NCBI GenBank assembly: GCA_002360295.1
Contig: DEQI01000120.1
Span: 4,514 to 10,529, forward strand
Source: Planococcaceae bacterium UBA3370
Lineage (GTDB): Bacteria; Bacillota; Bacilli; Bacillales_A; Planococcaceae
Length of the DNA stretch: 6,016 bases
Direction of reading: 5' to 3'
Shown here: positions 1 to 5,465 of the stretch, one piece after another
Layout: the number at the start of each line of letters is the position of its first letter
How positions within the stretch are numbered: the first letter of the stretch is position 1
Program-made: the position numbers and the translations under genes
The notes under the pieces: generated by a model
Told to the model about the DNA's origin: nothing
The model's input: only the letters and a program-made list of their open reading frames with translations
The model's database searches: none

Positions 1-211
1 ATTCACTATTGTTTGACACTTGGCCGTTTGGTTCATCCGGCTGTACTTCCTCTTTGTCACCAGTAAAGAAAATCAAATAACTACTTATGCAAATTAACAC
101 AATCACAATTCCAATTAAGTAATTCAATAGTCTGTCCATTTTATTACTTTGCTGCCGTTGACGTCGCTTATTTTCTGAGCGTGAAAAATTTTTTCGTTCA
201 TCTTCCATCAT
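1..211 (-). CDS. yrrS: YrrS-like membrane protein (DUF1510), 5' part only
   Basis: The first 70 codons are present and the gene runs off the left edge. The protein starts MMEDERKNFSRSENKRRQRQ, a very basic and polar cytoplasmic head. One hydrophobic segment follows at about residues 29-49 (LNYLIGIVIVLICISSYLIF), then an acidic, Ser/Asn/Pro-rich stretch that should lie outside the membrane. This is a single-pass, N-in layout typical of YrrS, a Bacillales protein of unknown function normally encoded directly downstream of greA and before a penicillin-binding protein gene. The start at 211 is chosen because AAGGGGG (220-226) lies 8 nt upstream; the next codon is also ATG (208). The greA terminator separates it from greA, so it probably has its own promoter. 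The name rests on architecture and gene order more than on sequence identity, since this family is poorly conserved. Confidence 0.72.
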   Translation of the reverse strand, partial: MMEDERKNFSRSENKRRQRQQSNKMDRLLNYLIGIVIVLICISSYLIFFTGDKEEVQPDEPNGQVSNNSE

Positions 212-236
212 TCTATAAGCCCCCTTACATACAGTC

Positions 237-245
237 ATTCTAACA
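237..245 (-). promoter_or_regulatory. Possible extended -10 promoter for yrrS
   Basis: On the minus strand TGT-TAGAAT (-10 at 237-242, TGn at 243-245) resembles a sigma-A extended -10 element, with 5 of 6 matches to TATAAT. There is no convincing -35 at 16-18 nt. The start of transcription would be near 230, leaving a leader of about 19 nt that carries the AAGGGGG ribosome site. Its position directly after the greA terminator supports a separate yrrS transcript. Confidence 0.35.
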
Positions 246-277
246 GTTTTAAACTAAAATTGCTTTGAATAAACTCG

Positions 278-317
278 AAAAAAATGTCCAAAAAGTAGCA
301 GCTACTTTTCGGACATT
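278..317 (-). terminator. Intrinsic terminator of greA
   Basis: The arms at 283-299 and 301-317 are complementary over 17 positions. The only non-Watson-Crick pair (290/310) becomes a G-U wobble in minus-strand RNA. The tip is CUG. A run of seven T follows on the minus strand (A run at 278-284 on the plus strand). The hairpin begins 4 nt after the greA stop codon. This is a strong, classical rho-independent terminator. Confidence 0.93.
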
Positions 318-320
318 CAA

Positions 321-809
321 TTAGCTAATTTTTAGTATTTCTACTTCCATCTCTCCACCAGGAGTAGTTAATTTCACTACATCTCCTACTTGGTGACCCA
401 TTAAAGCCTTCGCAATTGGTGAATCGTTTGAAATACGTCCTTCAATCGGATCTGCCTCAGCTGAACCAACAATTGTATAAGACTCTTCAAAATCAGCACG
501 CTTGCCATCAATTAGTTCATCGAAAGTAACTGTTCTACCTAAAGTAACAGTACTACTGCTTGTTTCGTCTTCATTAATAATTAATGCGTTACGTAACATA
601 GACTCAATCGTCGAAATACGTCCCTCTACAAAGCCTTGTTCTTCTTTCGCTGAATCGTACTCCGAGTTTTCGGATAAGTCACCGAAGCTGCGAGCAATTT
701 TAATACGCTCTACCACTTCTTTACGCTTTACCGTTTTTAAGTATTCTAATTCCTCTTCTAGTTTTGCTTTTCCCGCTAAAGTCATCGGGTATTGTTTTTC
801 ATTTGACAT
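321..809 (-). CDS. greA: Transcription elongation factor GreA
   Basis: GreA enters the secondary channel of RNA polymerase and stimulates cleavage of backtracked nascent RNA, rescuing arrested complexes. The 162-aa length fits the family (about 157-160). Residues 1 to about 80 form the N-terminal antiparallel coiled coil. Its tip carries [17 protein letters not shown], with D44 and E47 matching the acidic pair D41/E44 that acts at the E. coli GreA tip. Residues of about 85-162 form the FKBP-like C-terminal domain ([20 protein letters not shown], then [10 protein letters not shown]). The ATG at 809 has AAGGAG (820-825) 10 nt upstream. The gene appears to be transcribed from a promoter overlapping the udk stop codon, through a long structured leader, and ends at a strong terminator, so it is probably mainly monocistronic with some read-through from udk. 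Confidence 0.97.
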   Translation of the reverse strand: MSNEKQYPMTLAGKAKLEEELEYLKTVKRKEVVERIKIARSFGDLSENSEYDSAKEEQGFVEGRISTIESMLRNALIINEDETSSSTVTLGRTVTFDELIDGKRADFEESYTIVGSAEADPIEGRISNDSPIAKALMGHQVGDVVKLTTPGGEMEVEILKIS

Positions 810-935
810 AGCACACTCACTCCTTAATAATCCTCGAAAACGTTACTTTTTGCACTTTATAACAAAAATGCAATCGTTTCCTTTTTATAAAAATAATAGG
901 TACATAGCATAAAAACCCGGTTGCTAGTTAAATGT

Positions 936-972
936 ATGAATGAGCGGACATCATTAGAAGCCGCTCGTTCAT
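936..972 (-). terminator. Candidate terminator/attenuator hairpin between udk and greA
   Basis: The arms 936-947 and 961-972 pair over 12 positions with one mismatched position and a 13-nt loop (948-960). The stem has a GC-rich core (GAGCGG/CCGCTC). On the minus strand it is followed only by ACATTTAAC, a poor U tract, so termination may be partial. It lies about 100 nt past the udk stop. It is either the leaky end of the trmR-udk operon or a regulatory hairpin in the greA leader. Confidence 0.45.
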
Positions 973-993
973 TTTAACTATTACCGAATTTTT

Positions 994-1010
994 ATTCGTA
1001 CCATACGAAT
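994..1010. repeat. Short perfect palindrome ATTCGTA-CCA-TACGAAT
   Basis: Two perfect 7-nt arms surround a 3-nt centre. Neither strand has a U tract directly after it, so it is not a normal terminator. It could be an RNA hairpin or a dimeric DNA-binding site; no regulator in the window points to either. Confidence 0.4.
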
Positions 1011-1063
1011 CATCAAATAATTGATGTCCAAGCATTAAATGAAAATATTGTAAATACGTTCCT

Positions 1064-1092
1064 ATCATATTATACTTTTGATTCAGTTTCAA
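1064..1092 (-). promoter_or_regulatory. Sigma-A-like promoter for greA overlapping the udk stop
   Basis: On the minus strand TTGAAA (1087-1092) and TATGAT (1064-1069) are separated by exactly 17 nt, each matching 5 of 6 consensus positions. A perfect TATAAT also occurs at 1069-1074, but only 12 nt from the same -35. Initiation would be near 1057, giving a greA leader of about 250 nt. The promoter straddles the udk stop codon (1070-1072). Confidence 0.6.
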
Positions 1093-1705
1093 GAATTGTT
1101 TTAATTTTAGTGACCATCAAATCAATAGCGACTTCATTATCTCCACCTTCTGGAACAATAACATCTGCATAACGCTTAGTTGGTTCTATAAACATATTAT
1201 GCATAGGTCGCACCGCTGACAAGTACTGCTCGATTACTGATTCAGTTGTTCTACCACGCTCATTAATATCACGCTGTAGACGACGAATTATACGTAAATC
1301 GGAATCCGTATCTACAAATAATTTTATATCCATTAAATTACGTAAACGTTCATCCTCTAACACTAAAATGCCCTCTAAAATAATTACATCTTTCGGTTCA
1401 ACATGAATTGTTTCAGTAGCTCGCGTATGCTGGACATAATCGTATACTGGCTTTTCAATTGATTGACGATCTAATAAAGCATTCATGTGATCAATTAGTA
1501 GATCTGTATCAAAAGCTAAAGGATGATCGTAATTTGTTTTTAGACGATCTTCAAACGACATATGACTTTGATCTTTATAGTAAAAATCTTGCTCAATCAC
1601 GACAACTGAATGACCGCGAAATACATCATATATAGCACGCGTCACACTTGTCTTTCCCGAGCATGATCCACCGGCAATGCCAATGACTACTGGACGCTTA
1701 TTCAT
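1070..1705 (-). CDS. udk: Uridine kinase (uridine/cytidine salvage)
   Basis: Udk phosphorylates uridine and cytidine to UMP and CMP with ATP or GTP in pyrimidine salvage. The 211 aa fit the bacterial family. The P-loop is GGSCSGKT (residues 12-19), where Cys15 sits at a position often occupied by Gly. D40 in [11 protein letters not shown] and the YDHPLAFD segment (59-66) form the nucleoside site. [12 protein letters not shown] (107-118) is the Walker-B-like strand, RDINERGRT (145-153) the arginine-rich lid, and [15 protein letters not shown] (174-188) the conserved C-terminal motif. The ATG overlaps the trhP2 stop by one base (TAATG at 1703-1707), and its ribosome site AAGGAG lies inside the end of trhP2, 11 nt upstream, so translation is probably coupled. 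It is the last gene of the trmR-trhP1-trhP2-udk operon. Confidence 0.97.
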   Translation of the reverse strand: MNKRPVVIGIAGGSCSGKTSVTRAIYDVFRGHSVVVIEQDFYYKDQSHMSFEDRLKTNYDHPLAFDTDLLIDHMNALLDRQSIEKPVYDYVQHTRATETIHVEPKDVIILEGILVLEDERLRNLMDIKLFVDTDSDLRIIRRLQRDINERGRTTESVIEQYLSAVRPMHNMFIEPTKRYADVIVPEGGDNEVAIDLMVTKIKTILETESKV

Positions 1706-2985
1706 TACTTTTTATTCTCCTTACGCATCATATTAAATTTCGTTAATGGACGGTCCACTTTGAATTTTAATATTTGTAGTGGATGACGCGCCACATCAAG
1801 CTCATTACCTTCTTCATCCCAAATTTGTCCTACTGTCATTTGGAATGTTTCAATATCTGGGCCAAAGAATTCTACTGTATCACCTGGTTTAAAATAGTTA
1901 CGTTGTTCCATCGTTACCATTTGTGTTTCCGCATCATAATCAAGTACAAGTCCAGCAAAATCCCATTTTGGTTTTGATGCATGGAAGCCGAACATTTGTT
2001 GTTTATAAGTTGGCTCTGCTTCAAAGAATGATGAAGCTGTTGCACGTATTGCACAGCGTGATAATTCTTCTAGCCATTCTTTTTTGATTTGGAAATTTTC
2101 AGGGTCTGCACAATAAGCATCAATCACTTTTCGGTAAACAGAAATAACTGTCGCTACGTAGTGAATGGATTTCATACGCCCTTCCACTTTTAATGAATCG
2201 ATTCCTAGTTCGATCATATGTGGAATAGATTCAATTAGCTTTAAATCTTTTGGACTCATCGCAAACGGTGCATCGCCTTCATTAAATAATGCTACTTCTT
2301 CACCGTCTTTATTTTCGTATAAGTCATAATCCCAGCGGCAAGATTGACAGCAGCCGCCACGATTTGAGTCGCGTGCTGTCATATGATTAGACAGCGTACA
2401 ACGCCCTGAGTAAGCGATACACATGGCACCATGTACAAATGCCTCAATTTCGATATCGACTTCCTCTTTCATTTTACGCATCTCTTCTCCACCGACTTCA
2501 CGTGCTAGTACGACGCGATGTAAACCTTCATCTTTCCAGTACTTTACTGCTTTCCAGTTAGAAAGTGATTGCTGAGTGGATAAGTGAATTTCAAGCTTCG
2601 GTGCAACTCTGCGACAAGTTTCGATAATCAGAGGATCTGCTACGATAATCCCTTTAACACCAGTTCCTTCGATCGCTTGTAAATATTCTTCTAACCCATC
2701 CATATTTTCATTATGAGCAAAAATATTTGTTGTTACGTATATAACAGCACCGTATTTGTTGGCAAATTCTACACCTTCAGCCATTTCTTCAATAGTGAAG
2801 TTATCTGCGTTTGAACGGAGTCCGAATTCTTGTCCACCGATAAAAACAGCATCTGCCCCATAATGTACCGCAACTTTTAATTTTTCTAAGCTTCCCGCTG
2901 GTGCTAAAAGCTCAGGTTTTTTTGTAATGACACGTTTGCCATTGATCGTTTCACGAATGTTTTCGTTTTGTATTAATTGAAGCAT
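1705..2985 (-). CDS. trhP2: tRNA U34 hydroxylation protein TrhP2 (U32 'peptidase' family, YrrO)
   Basis: Members of this family were long annotated as U32 collagenase-like peptidases. The B. subtilis orthologue YrrO and E. coli TrhP (YegQ) are now known to take part in prephenate-dependent hydroxylation of tRNA uridine 34 to ho5U. This 426-aa protein has the N-terminal barrel start [19 protein letters not shown] (22-40) and the family signature [19 protein letters not shown] (181-199). A cysteine cluster follows, C189, C196, C212/C213 and C216, the kind of set that binds a [4Fe-4S] cluster in related U32 proteins. SPKDLKLI and the [11 protein letters not shown] motif (263-273) complete the catalytic domain. 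Residues of about 335-426 form a C-terminal beta-rich domain. AAAGGAG (2994-3000) lies 8 nt before the ATG and only 15 nt separate it from trhP1. Its substrate and partner roles are inferred from orthology. Confidence 0.93.
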   Translation of the reverse strand: MLQLIQNENIRETINGKRVITKKPELLAPAGSLEKLKVAVHYGADAVFIGGQEFGLRSNADNFTIEEMAEGVEFANKYGAVIYVTTNIFAHNENMDGLEEYLQAIEGTGVKGIIVADPLIIETCRRVAPKLEIHLSTQQSLSNWKAVKYWKDEGLHRVVLAREVGGEEMRKMKEEVDIEIEAFVHGAMCIAYSGRCTLSNHMTARDSNRGGCCQSCRWDYDLYENKDGEEVALFNEGDAPFAMSPKDLKLIESIPHMIELGIDSLKVEGRMKSIHYVATVISVYRKVIDAYCADPENFQIKKEWLEELSRCAIRATASSFFEAEPTYKQQMFGFHASKPKWDFAGLVLDYDAETQMVTMEQRNYFKPGDTVEFFGPDIETFQMTVGQIWDEEGNELDVARHPLQILKFKVDRPLTKFNMMRKENKK

Positions 2986-3000
2986 TACGACCGCTCCTTT

Positions 3001-3933
3001 CTAGTAAACTGTTTCTTTGAATATAAATCCTGTATCTAAAGGACGAAGTGCAGGTTGAATTGCTTCAATTTTAGCTAATAAATCGCCTTTAATGTTTTCA
3101 TATGCCTCTTCGCCTTCATCAAAGTAGGCATCAATCGCTTGGCGGTATAAATTTGTCACAGTAACAACATAGTCGTAACTTTGTAGCACACCGTCAAATT
3201 TTAAAGAGTCGATACCAGCTTCAAAAAGCTCTGTTAATTCATCAATTATACACATATCATTTGGTGAAAAAATATGTGTACCATTCATATCCTCATAAAT
3301 CGGATATTTATTTTTACGTTCTTTATCATGTAAAAACATATTTTTATTATGTTTACGATTTTCTACTTCCATCACTTCATCACGATACAGGAAATAGTTC
3401 CCTAATAACGAGCGTTTGGATTGGAACATACATGTCATACCATGTACTTGTACTTCAATTTCATGCTTCGTATTTTCTTTAATTTCTACAACTTCATCAA
3501 GAGAAAGCTCACGCGCTAAGACAGCTCGTTTTGCACCGCGCTCTCCCCAGTAATTCACTTGGAACCAGTTTGTTGCAATTGTTTCTGGACTCCAATGTAG
3601 AGGAATGGTAATACCTAATTCACGTACGGCCATCACTACAGCTGGATCTCCAAATAATAAAGCGTCAACACCAATTCGCTGCATTTCTTTCAAATACTCA
3701 TCCAGTTCATCTAAACGGTCATTATGGAAAAGAGCGTTAACTGCTACGTATACTTTTTTACCTGCTGCATGAATCATTGCAGTAGCTTCTTCCACTTGTC
3801 CTACGTTAAAATCTCCTGCTAATCGTAAACCAAATTTTTGCTCACCAATAACAAATGCATCTGCACCTGCTTCAATTAAAGCTTTTATATGCTCAATCGA
3901 TTGTGGTGTGACTAATAATTCAGGTTTTTTCAC
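3001..3933 (-). CDS. trhP1: TrhP1, second U32-family protein for tRNA U34 hydroxylation (YrrN)
   Basis: This is a 310-aa paralogue of the downstream TrhP2, orthologous to B. subtilis YrrN, which works in the same ho5U34 pathway. Numbering from the GTG start: KKPELLVTPQSIEHI near the N-terminus, FGLRLAGDF (34-42), LHWSPETIATNWFQVNYWG (112-130), the U32 core QVHGMTCMFQSKRSLLGNY (162-180), SPNDMCIIDEL and GIDSLKFDGVL (240-250). Only one signature cysteine (C168) remains: the second is S175 and the later Cys cluster is absent, so it probably cannot bind the iron-sulfur cluster itself. It also lacks TrhP2's C-terminal domain. I chose the GTG at 3933 because AGAGGTGA lies at ideal spacing and the length matches YrrN (about 309 aa). 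A TTG at 3954 would add 7 residues and overlap trmR by 16 nt but has no good ribosome site. Whether it forms a complex with TrhP2 is an inference. Confidence 0.9.
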   Translation of the reverse strand: MKKPELLVTPQSIEHIKALIEAGADAFVIGEQKFGLRLAGDFNVGQVEEATAMIHAAGKKVYVAVNALFHNDRLDELDEYLKEMQRIGVDALLFGDPAVVMAVRELGITIPLHWSPETIATNWFQVNYWGERGAKRAVLARELSLDEVVEIKENTKHEIEVQVHGMTCMFQSKRSLLGNYFLYRDEVMEVENRKHNKNMFLHDKERKNKYPIYEDMNGTHIFSPNDMCIIDELTELFEAGIDSLKFDGVLQSYDYVVTVTNLYRQAIDAYFDEGEEAYENIKGDLLAKIEAIQPALRPLDTGFIFKETVY

Positions 3934-3938
3934 CTTAC

Positions 3939-3946
3939 TCACCTCT
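3939..3946 (-). promoter_or_regulatory. Ribosome binding site of trhP1, containing the trmR stop codon
   Basis: AGAGGTGA on the minus strand matches the 16S anti-SD complement at 7 of 8 positions. Its last three bases are the trmR stop codon TGA (3939-3941). The GAGG core is 8 nt from the GTG at 3933. This site decides that start over the TTG at 3954 and GTG at 3942, and it suggests translational coupling of trmR and trhP1. Confidence 0.75.
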
Positions 3947-4577
3947 TCAGACAAATTAATAAACCATCACCAACTGGGAAAAATACACTCGTATAATCTG
4001 GATGCTGCATAATCCAGTCCGTAAATTGGTGTAAATTGCGAATCATCGTTCTTTTTCTTCTCGGTACTTCTTGAATATTTAAATCTGATAAGCCATGCAT
4101 ATACATATTATCAATATAAAGAACACCACCAGATGGTACGAGCGGTGAGTACTTTTCAAAGAATTTTTGATATTGACCTTTTGCAGCATCAATAAAAATC
4201 GCATCATAGGTAGATTGAATGGAAGAAACCTCTACTTCTAATGCATCTCCCTCGATTACATGAATTCGCTCTCCTACCCCAGATTCAGAGCGAGCTATAA
4301 AGCTTTTCGCAAGTTGGACACGCTCTGTATCACGCTCTATTGTGACAATGTGACACTCAGGTAGCGCATACGCCATTCGTAGCGCTGAATAACCAATTGC
4401 TGTCCCAATCTCTAATATTGATTTTGGTTTTTGAATACGTAACATTTGAGTCAACACATCAATACCAGAAAGCTGCATGATCGGTACATGATGCTCTTTC
4501 GCAAATTGCTCCATCTCCAGAAGTAGTTCATTTCGCGGTTGAATAAACGATTCCATGTACTTATTTGATAATTCCAT
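3939..4577 (-). CDS. trmR: tRNA 5-hydroxyuridine(34) methyltransferase TrmR (YrrM)
   Basis: TrmR uses S-adenosylmethionine to methylate ho5U34 to 5-methoxyuridine, completing the pathway begun by TrhP1/TrhP2. The 212-aa protein is a class I methyltransferase of the catechol-O-methyltransferase-like family. SAM motif I is LEIGTAIGYSALRMA (55-69), the acidic residue after strand 2 is E81 in TIERD, and motif IV is IFIDAAKGQY (127-136). D130 with D156/N157 (YIDN) are the probable metal ligands. A basic patch PRRKR (172-176) and DWIMQHPDYTSVFFPVGDGL near the C-terminus are family hallmarks. The start at 4577 has AAAGGAG 8 nt upstream and aligns with the known N-terminus; the frame is open to a GTG at 4676, but that extra stretch is leader RNA with a terminator. 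It is the first gene of the operon. Confidence 0.94.
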   Translation of the reverse strand: MELSNKYMESFIQPRNELLLEMEQFAKEHHVPIMQLSGIDVLTQMLRIQKPKSILEIGTAIGYSALRMAYALPECHIVTIERDTERVQLAKSFIARSESGVGERIHVIEGDALEVEVSSIQSTYDAIFIDAAKGQYQKFFEKYSPLVPSGGVLYIDNMYMHGLSDLNIQEVPRRKRTMIRNLHQFTDWIMQHPDYTSVFFPVGDGLLICLKR

Positions 4578-4585
4578 TTTAAAAG

Positions 4586-4592
4586 CTCCTTT
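4586..4592 (-). promoter_or_regulatory. Ribosome binding site fixing the trmR start
   Basis: AAAGGAG on the minus strand lies 8 nt from the ATG at 4577, an ideal Bacillales site. It argues against the longer reading that begins at the GTG at 4676. It sits directly beside the closing arm of the leader stem (4595-4600), so leader folding could affect its access. Confidence 0.85.
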
Positions 4593-4594
4593 GT

Positions 4595-4647
4595 ACGGGC
4601 AAAGTTTTGACAAAAGAAAAAAGCGAAACGATGATGTTTGCGCCCGT
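4595..4647 (-). terminator. Terminator-like hairpin inside the trmR leader (candidate attenuator)
   Basis: On the minus strand GCGCAAAC (4643-4636) pairs with GTTTCGC (4629-4623), giving 7 bp with one bulged C and the 6-nt loop ATCATC. T6-C-T4 follows (4622-4612), the layout of an intrinsic terminator. An enclosing stem is possible: ACGGGC (4647-4642) with GCCCGT (4600-4595), helped by AAA/TTT next to it. It would overlap the base of the terminator by 2 nt and close next to the ribosome site. Because the predicted promoter lies upstream and only about 17 nt remain before the start codon, this signal would act on the operon's own transcript. It might instead stop read-through from mltG. Confidence 0.55.
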
Positions 4648-4681
4648 AGCCTTCGTATATAAGGACAAAAAATCACAACTT

Positions 4682-4711
4682 ATAATAGCACGAAAATAAA
4701 AGGAATGCGAA
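4682..4711 (-). promoter_or_regulatory. Predicted promoter of the trmR-trhP1-trhP2-udk operon
   Basis: On the minus strand there is an extended -10, TGC-TATTAT (-10 at 4682-4687, TGn at 4688-4690). A weak -35, TTCGCA (4706-4711, 4 of 6 matches), lies 18 nt away. Initiation near 4675 would give a leader of about 98 nt. The -35 and spacer lie inside the left inverted repeat (4690-4714). Confidence 0.5.
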
Positions 4712-4714
4712 TAA
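4690..4714. repeat. Left inverted repeat flanking the array
   Basis: This 25-nt segment (ACGAAAATAAAAGGAATG, then CGAATAA) is the reverse complement of 5292-5314 at all 23 shared positions, with two single-base indels. The adjoining GAATAATGT...TTTATT motif (4709-4725) also recurs in direct orientation at 5278-5296. No target-site duplication is visible outside the repeats. Confidence 0.7.
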
Positions 4715-4788
4715 TGTTGTTTATTAAGGTATTATGCATGACCAAGCCATTCACATTAAACATAATAAACAATCCTAAAACTAAGGGA

Positions 4789-5240
4789 CTCATGTAATTT
4801 CGTGCTGAAATTTCATGATATATTCAGGAACTGCAGCATCCAACTGATAGTTCATGATATATTCAGGAACTGCATGACCCAACTGAAATTTCATGATATA
4901 TCCAGAAACTGCATGACCCAACTGATAGTTCATGATATATTCAGGAACTGCGGCATCCAACTGATAGTTCATGATATATTCAAAAGTTTCACGATATCTT
5001 AATCGAATTTCATGATATATCGGAAAATTTCATGATATCGTGCTGAAATTTCATGATATATTCAGGAACTGCATGACCCAACTGATAGTTCATGATATAT
5101 TCAAAAGTTTCATGATATCTTAATCGAATTTCATGATATCTTGCTGAAATTTCATGATATATTCAGGAACTACATGATCCAAATGATCGTTCATGATATA
5201 TTCAAAAATTTCATGATATCTTAATCGAATTTAATTATAT
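4789..5240. repeat. Higher-order direct-repeat array built on TTCATGATAT
   Basis: Exact TTCATGATAT cores start at 4812, 4851, 4890, 4929, 4968, 5009, 5029, 5050, 5089, 5109, 5130, 5151, 5190 and 5210. TTCACGATAT is at 4988, TTAATTATAT at 5231, and a strongly diverged core (CTCATGTAAT) near 4789. Spacings are 20, 21 or 39 nt. The 39-nt unit looks like two fused units, with a second CATGA in many copies. Four tail types recur: A, 29 nt (ATTCAGGAACTGC...CAACTGATAG); B, ATTCAAAAGT; C, CTTAATCGAAT; D, CGTGCTGAAAT. D-A-B-C makes a 101-nt block present twice in full (5029-5129 and 5130-5230, 95 of 101 identical). A third copy on the left has A expanded to four and one extra unit (5009). No protein or RNA gene is supported within it. 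Confidence 0.93.
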
Positions 5241-5291
5241 ATCAAAAAGCCGATCATATAAGTTCCTACTTTAGACTGAATAATGTCTGGT

Positions 5292-5314
5292 TTATTCCAT
5301 TCCTTTTATTTCGT
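5292..5314. repeat. Right inverted repeat flanking the array
   Basis: TTATTCCATTCCTTTTATTT plus CGT is the partner of 4690-4714 in opposite orientation, with two 1-nt deletions relative to it. Together they bound a 625-nt segment (4690-5314) that contains the whole repeat array. No -10-like sequence accompanies this copy, unlike the left one. Confidence 0.7.
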
Positions 5315-5348
5315 TTTACTTCACCACTACGAGCTATATCATTACACT

Positions 5349-5390
5349 CCGAGCAGACACGCCTCCAAGATATGAATTCTGTCTGCTCGG
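5349..5390. repeat. Perfect 11-bp GC-rich palindrome downstream of mltG
   Basis: CCGAGCAGACA (5349-5359) and TGTCTGCTCGG (5380-5390) are perfect inverted copies around a 20-nt loop. Neither strand has a T tract after it. In the mltG transcript it would form a stable hairpin about 75 nt past the stop codon, with GGAGGCG exposed in the loop. It may protect the 3' end, act as a weak terminator, or belong to a dispersed REP-like family. Confidence 0.6.
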
Positions 5391-5465
5391 GTCTACATGT
5401 CACTATAGTATAGTACAGGCAGTGATAAATCTTAGCCTTCGCTCATTTATGGTGTATCTAACTTC

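Larger units (their letters stand above)
810..1057 (-). promoter_or_regulatory. Long structured greA leader / udk 3' region
   Basis: No gene is supported in these 248 nt. Read on the minus strand they hold, in order: a CATCAA/TTGATG hairpin (1021-1026 with 1011-1016), a 7-bp palindrome (994-1010), a 12-bp hairpin (936-972), and a TAGCA/TGCTA pair (922-926 with 905-909). GGACATCA (minus strand, 1029-1022) can also pair with TGATGTCC (953-946). That pairing would compete with the first hairpin and touch the base of the 12-bp hairpin's loop. The region is both the 3' end of the udk transcript and the 5' leader of any transcript started at the promoter near 1064. Confidence 0.5.
5241..5465. other. 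Gene-free stretch between the array and mltG
   Basis: I see no coding region with a ribosome site here. It contains the right inverted repeat and its GAATAA/TTATTC hairpin (5278-5297), the GC-rich palindrome at 5349-5390, an ACTATAGT palindrome at 5402-5409, and a weak ATAAAT/ATTTAT stem 3' of mltG (about 5426-5451). No classical U-tract terminator follows mltG. Confidence 0.6.

Noticed and set aside
502..912. Plus-strand open frames opposite greA, trhP1, trhP2 and mltG (for example 502-912, 1783-1977, 3261-3482, 5567-5887).
   Set aside because: They lie antisense to clearly conserved genes, lack ribosome sites and resemble no known protein.
930..1035. A 35-codon minus-strand frame beginning MLGHQLFDDSYG.
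   Set aside because: It has no ribosome site, and its sequence consists of the palindromes and hairpin arms of the udk-greA gap, which explain it better.
3001..3954. Protease function for the two U32 proteins.
   Set aside because: The old 'collagenase-like peptidase' label does not fit their location beside trmR. Characterised orthologues of both act in tRNA U34 hydroxylation.
4578..4676. A 33-residue N-terminal extension of TrmR from the GTG at 4676.
   Set aside because: It has no ribosome site, encodes a Phe/Arg/Ser-rich stretch foreign to the family, and lies across a terminator hairpin. The ATG at 4577 has an ideal site and fits the family length.
4680..4793. A 37-codon hydrophobic minus-strand frame (MSPLVLGLFIMFNVNGLVMH...), or a 27-residue version from its second ATG.
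   Set aside because: The first ATG has no ribosome site and the second only a weak AGGA. The frame runs through the left inverted repeat and the predicted promoter. Hydrophobic frames are common in AT-rich DNA. Conservation in relatives would change this view.
4790..5002. Open frames on both strands across the left part of the array, encoding 13-residue peptide repeats (plus strand HDIFRNC..., minus strand YIMNYQL...).
   Set aside because: They arise because four successive units are 39 nt long, a multiple of three. They close where the 20/21-nt units begin. The minus-strand start has no ribosome site, and both strands are open equally.
4789..5240. CRISPR array.
   Set aside because: The shared core is only 10 nt, the intervening sequences repeat by type rather than being unique, spacing alternates 20/21/39, and no cas gene is present.
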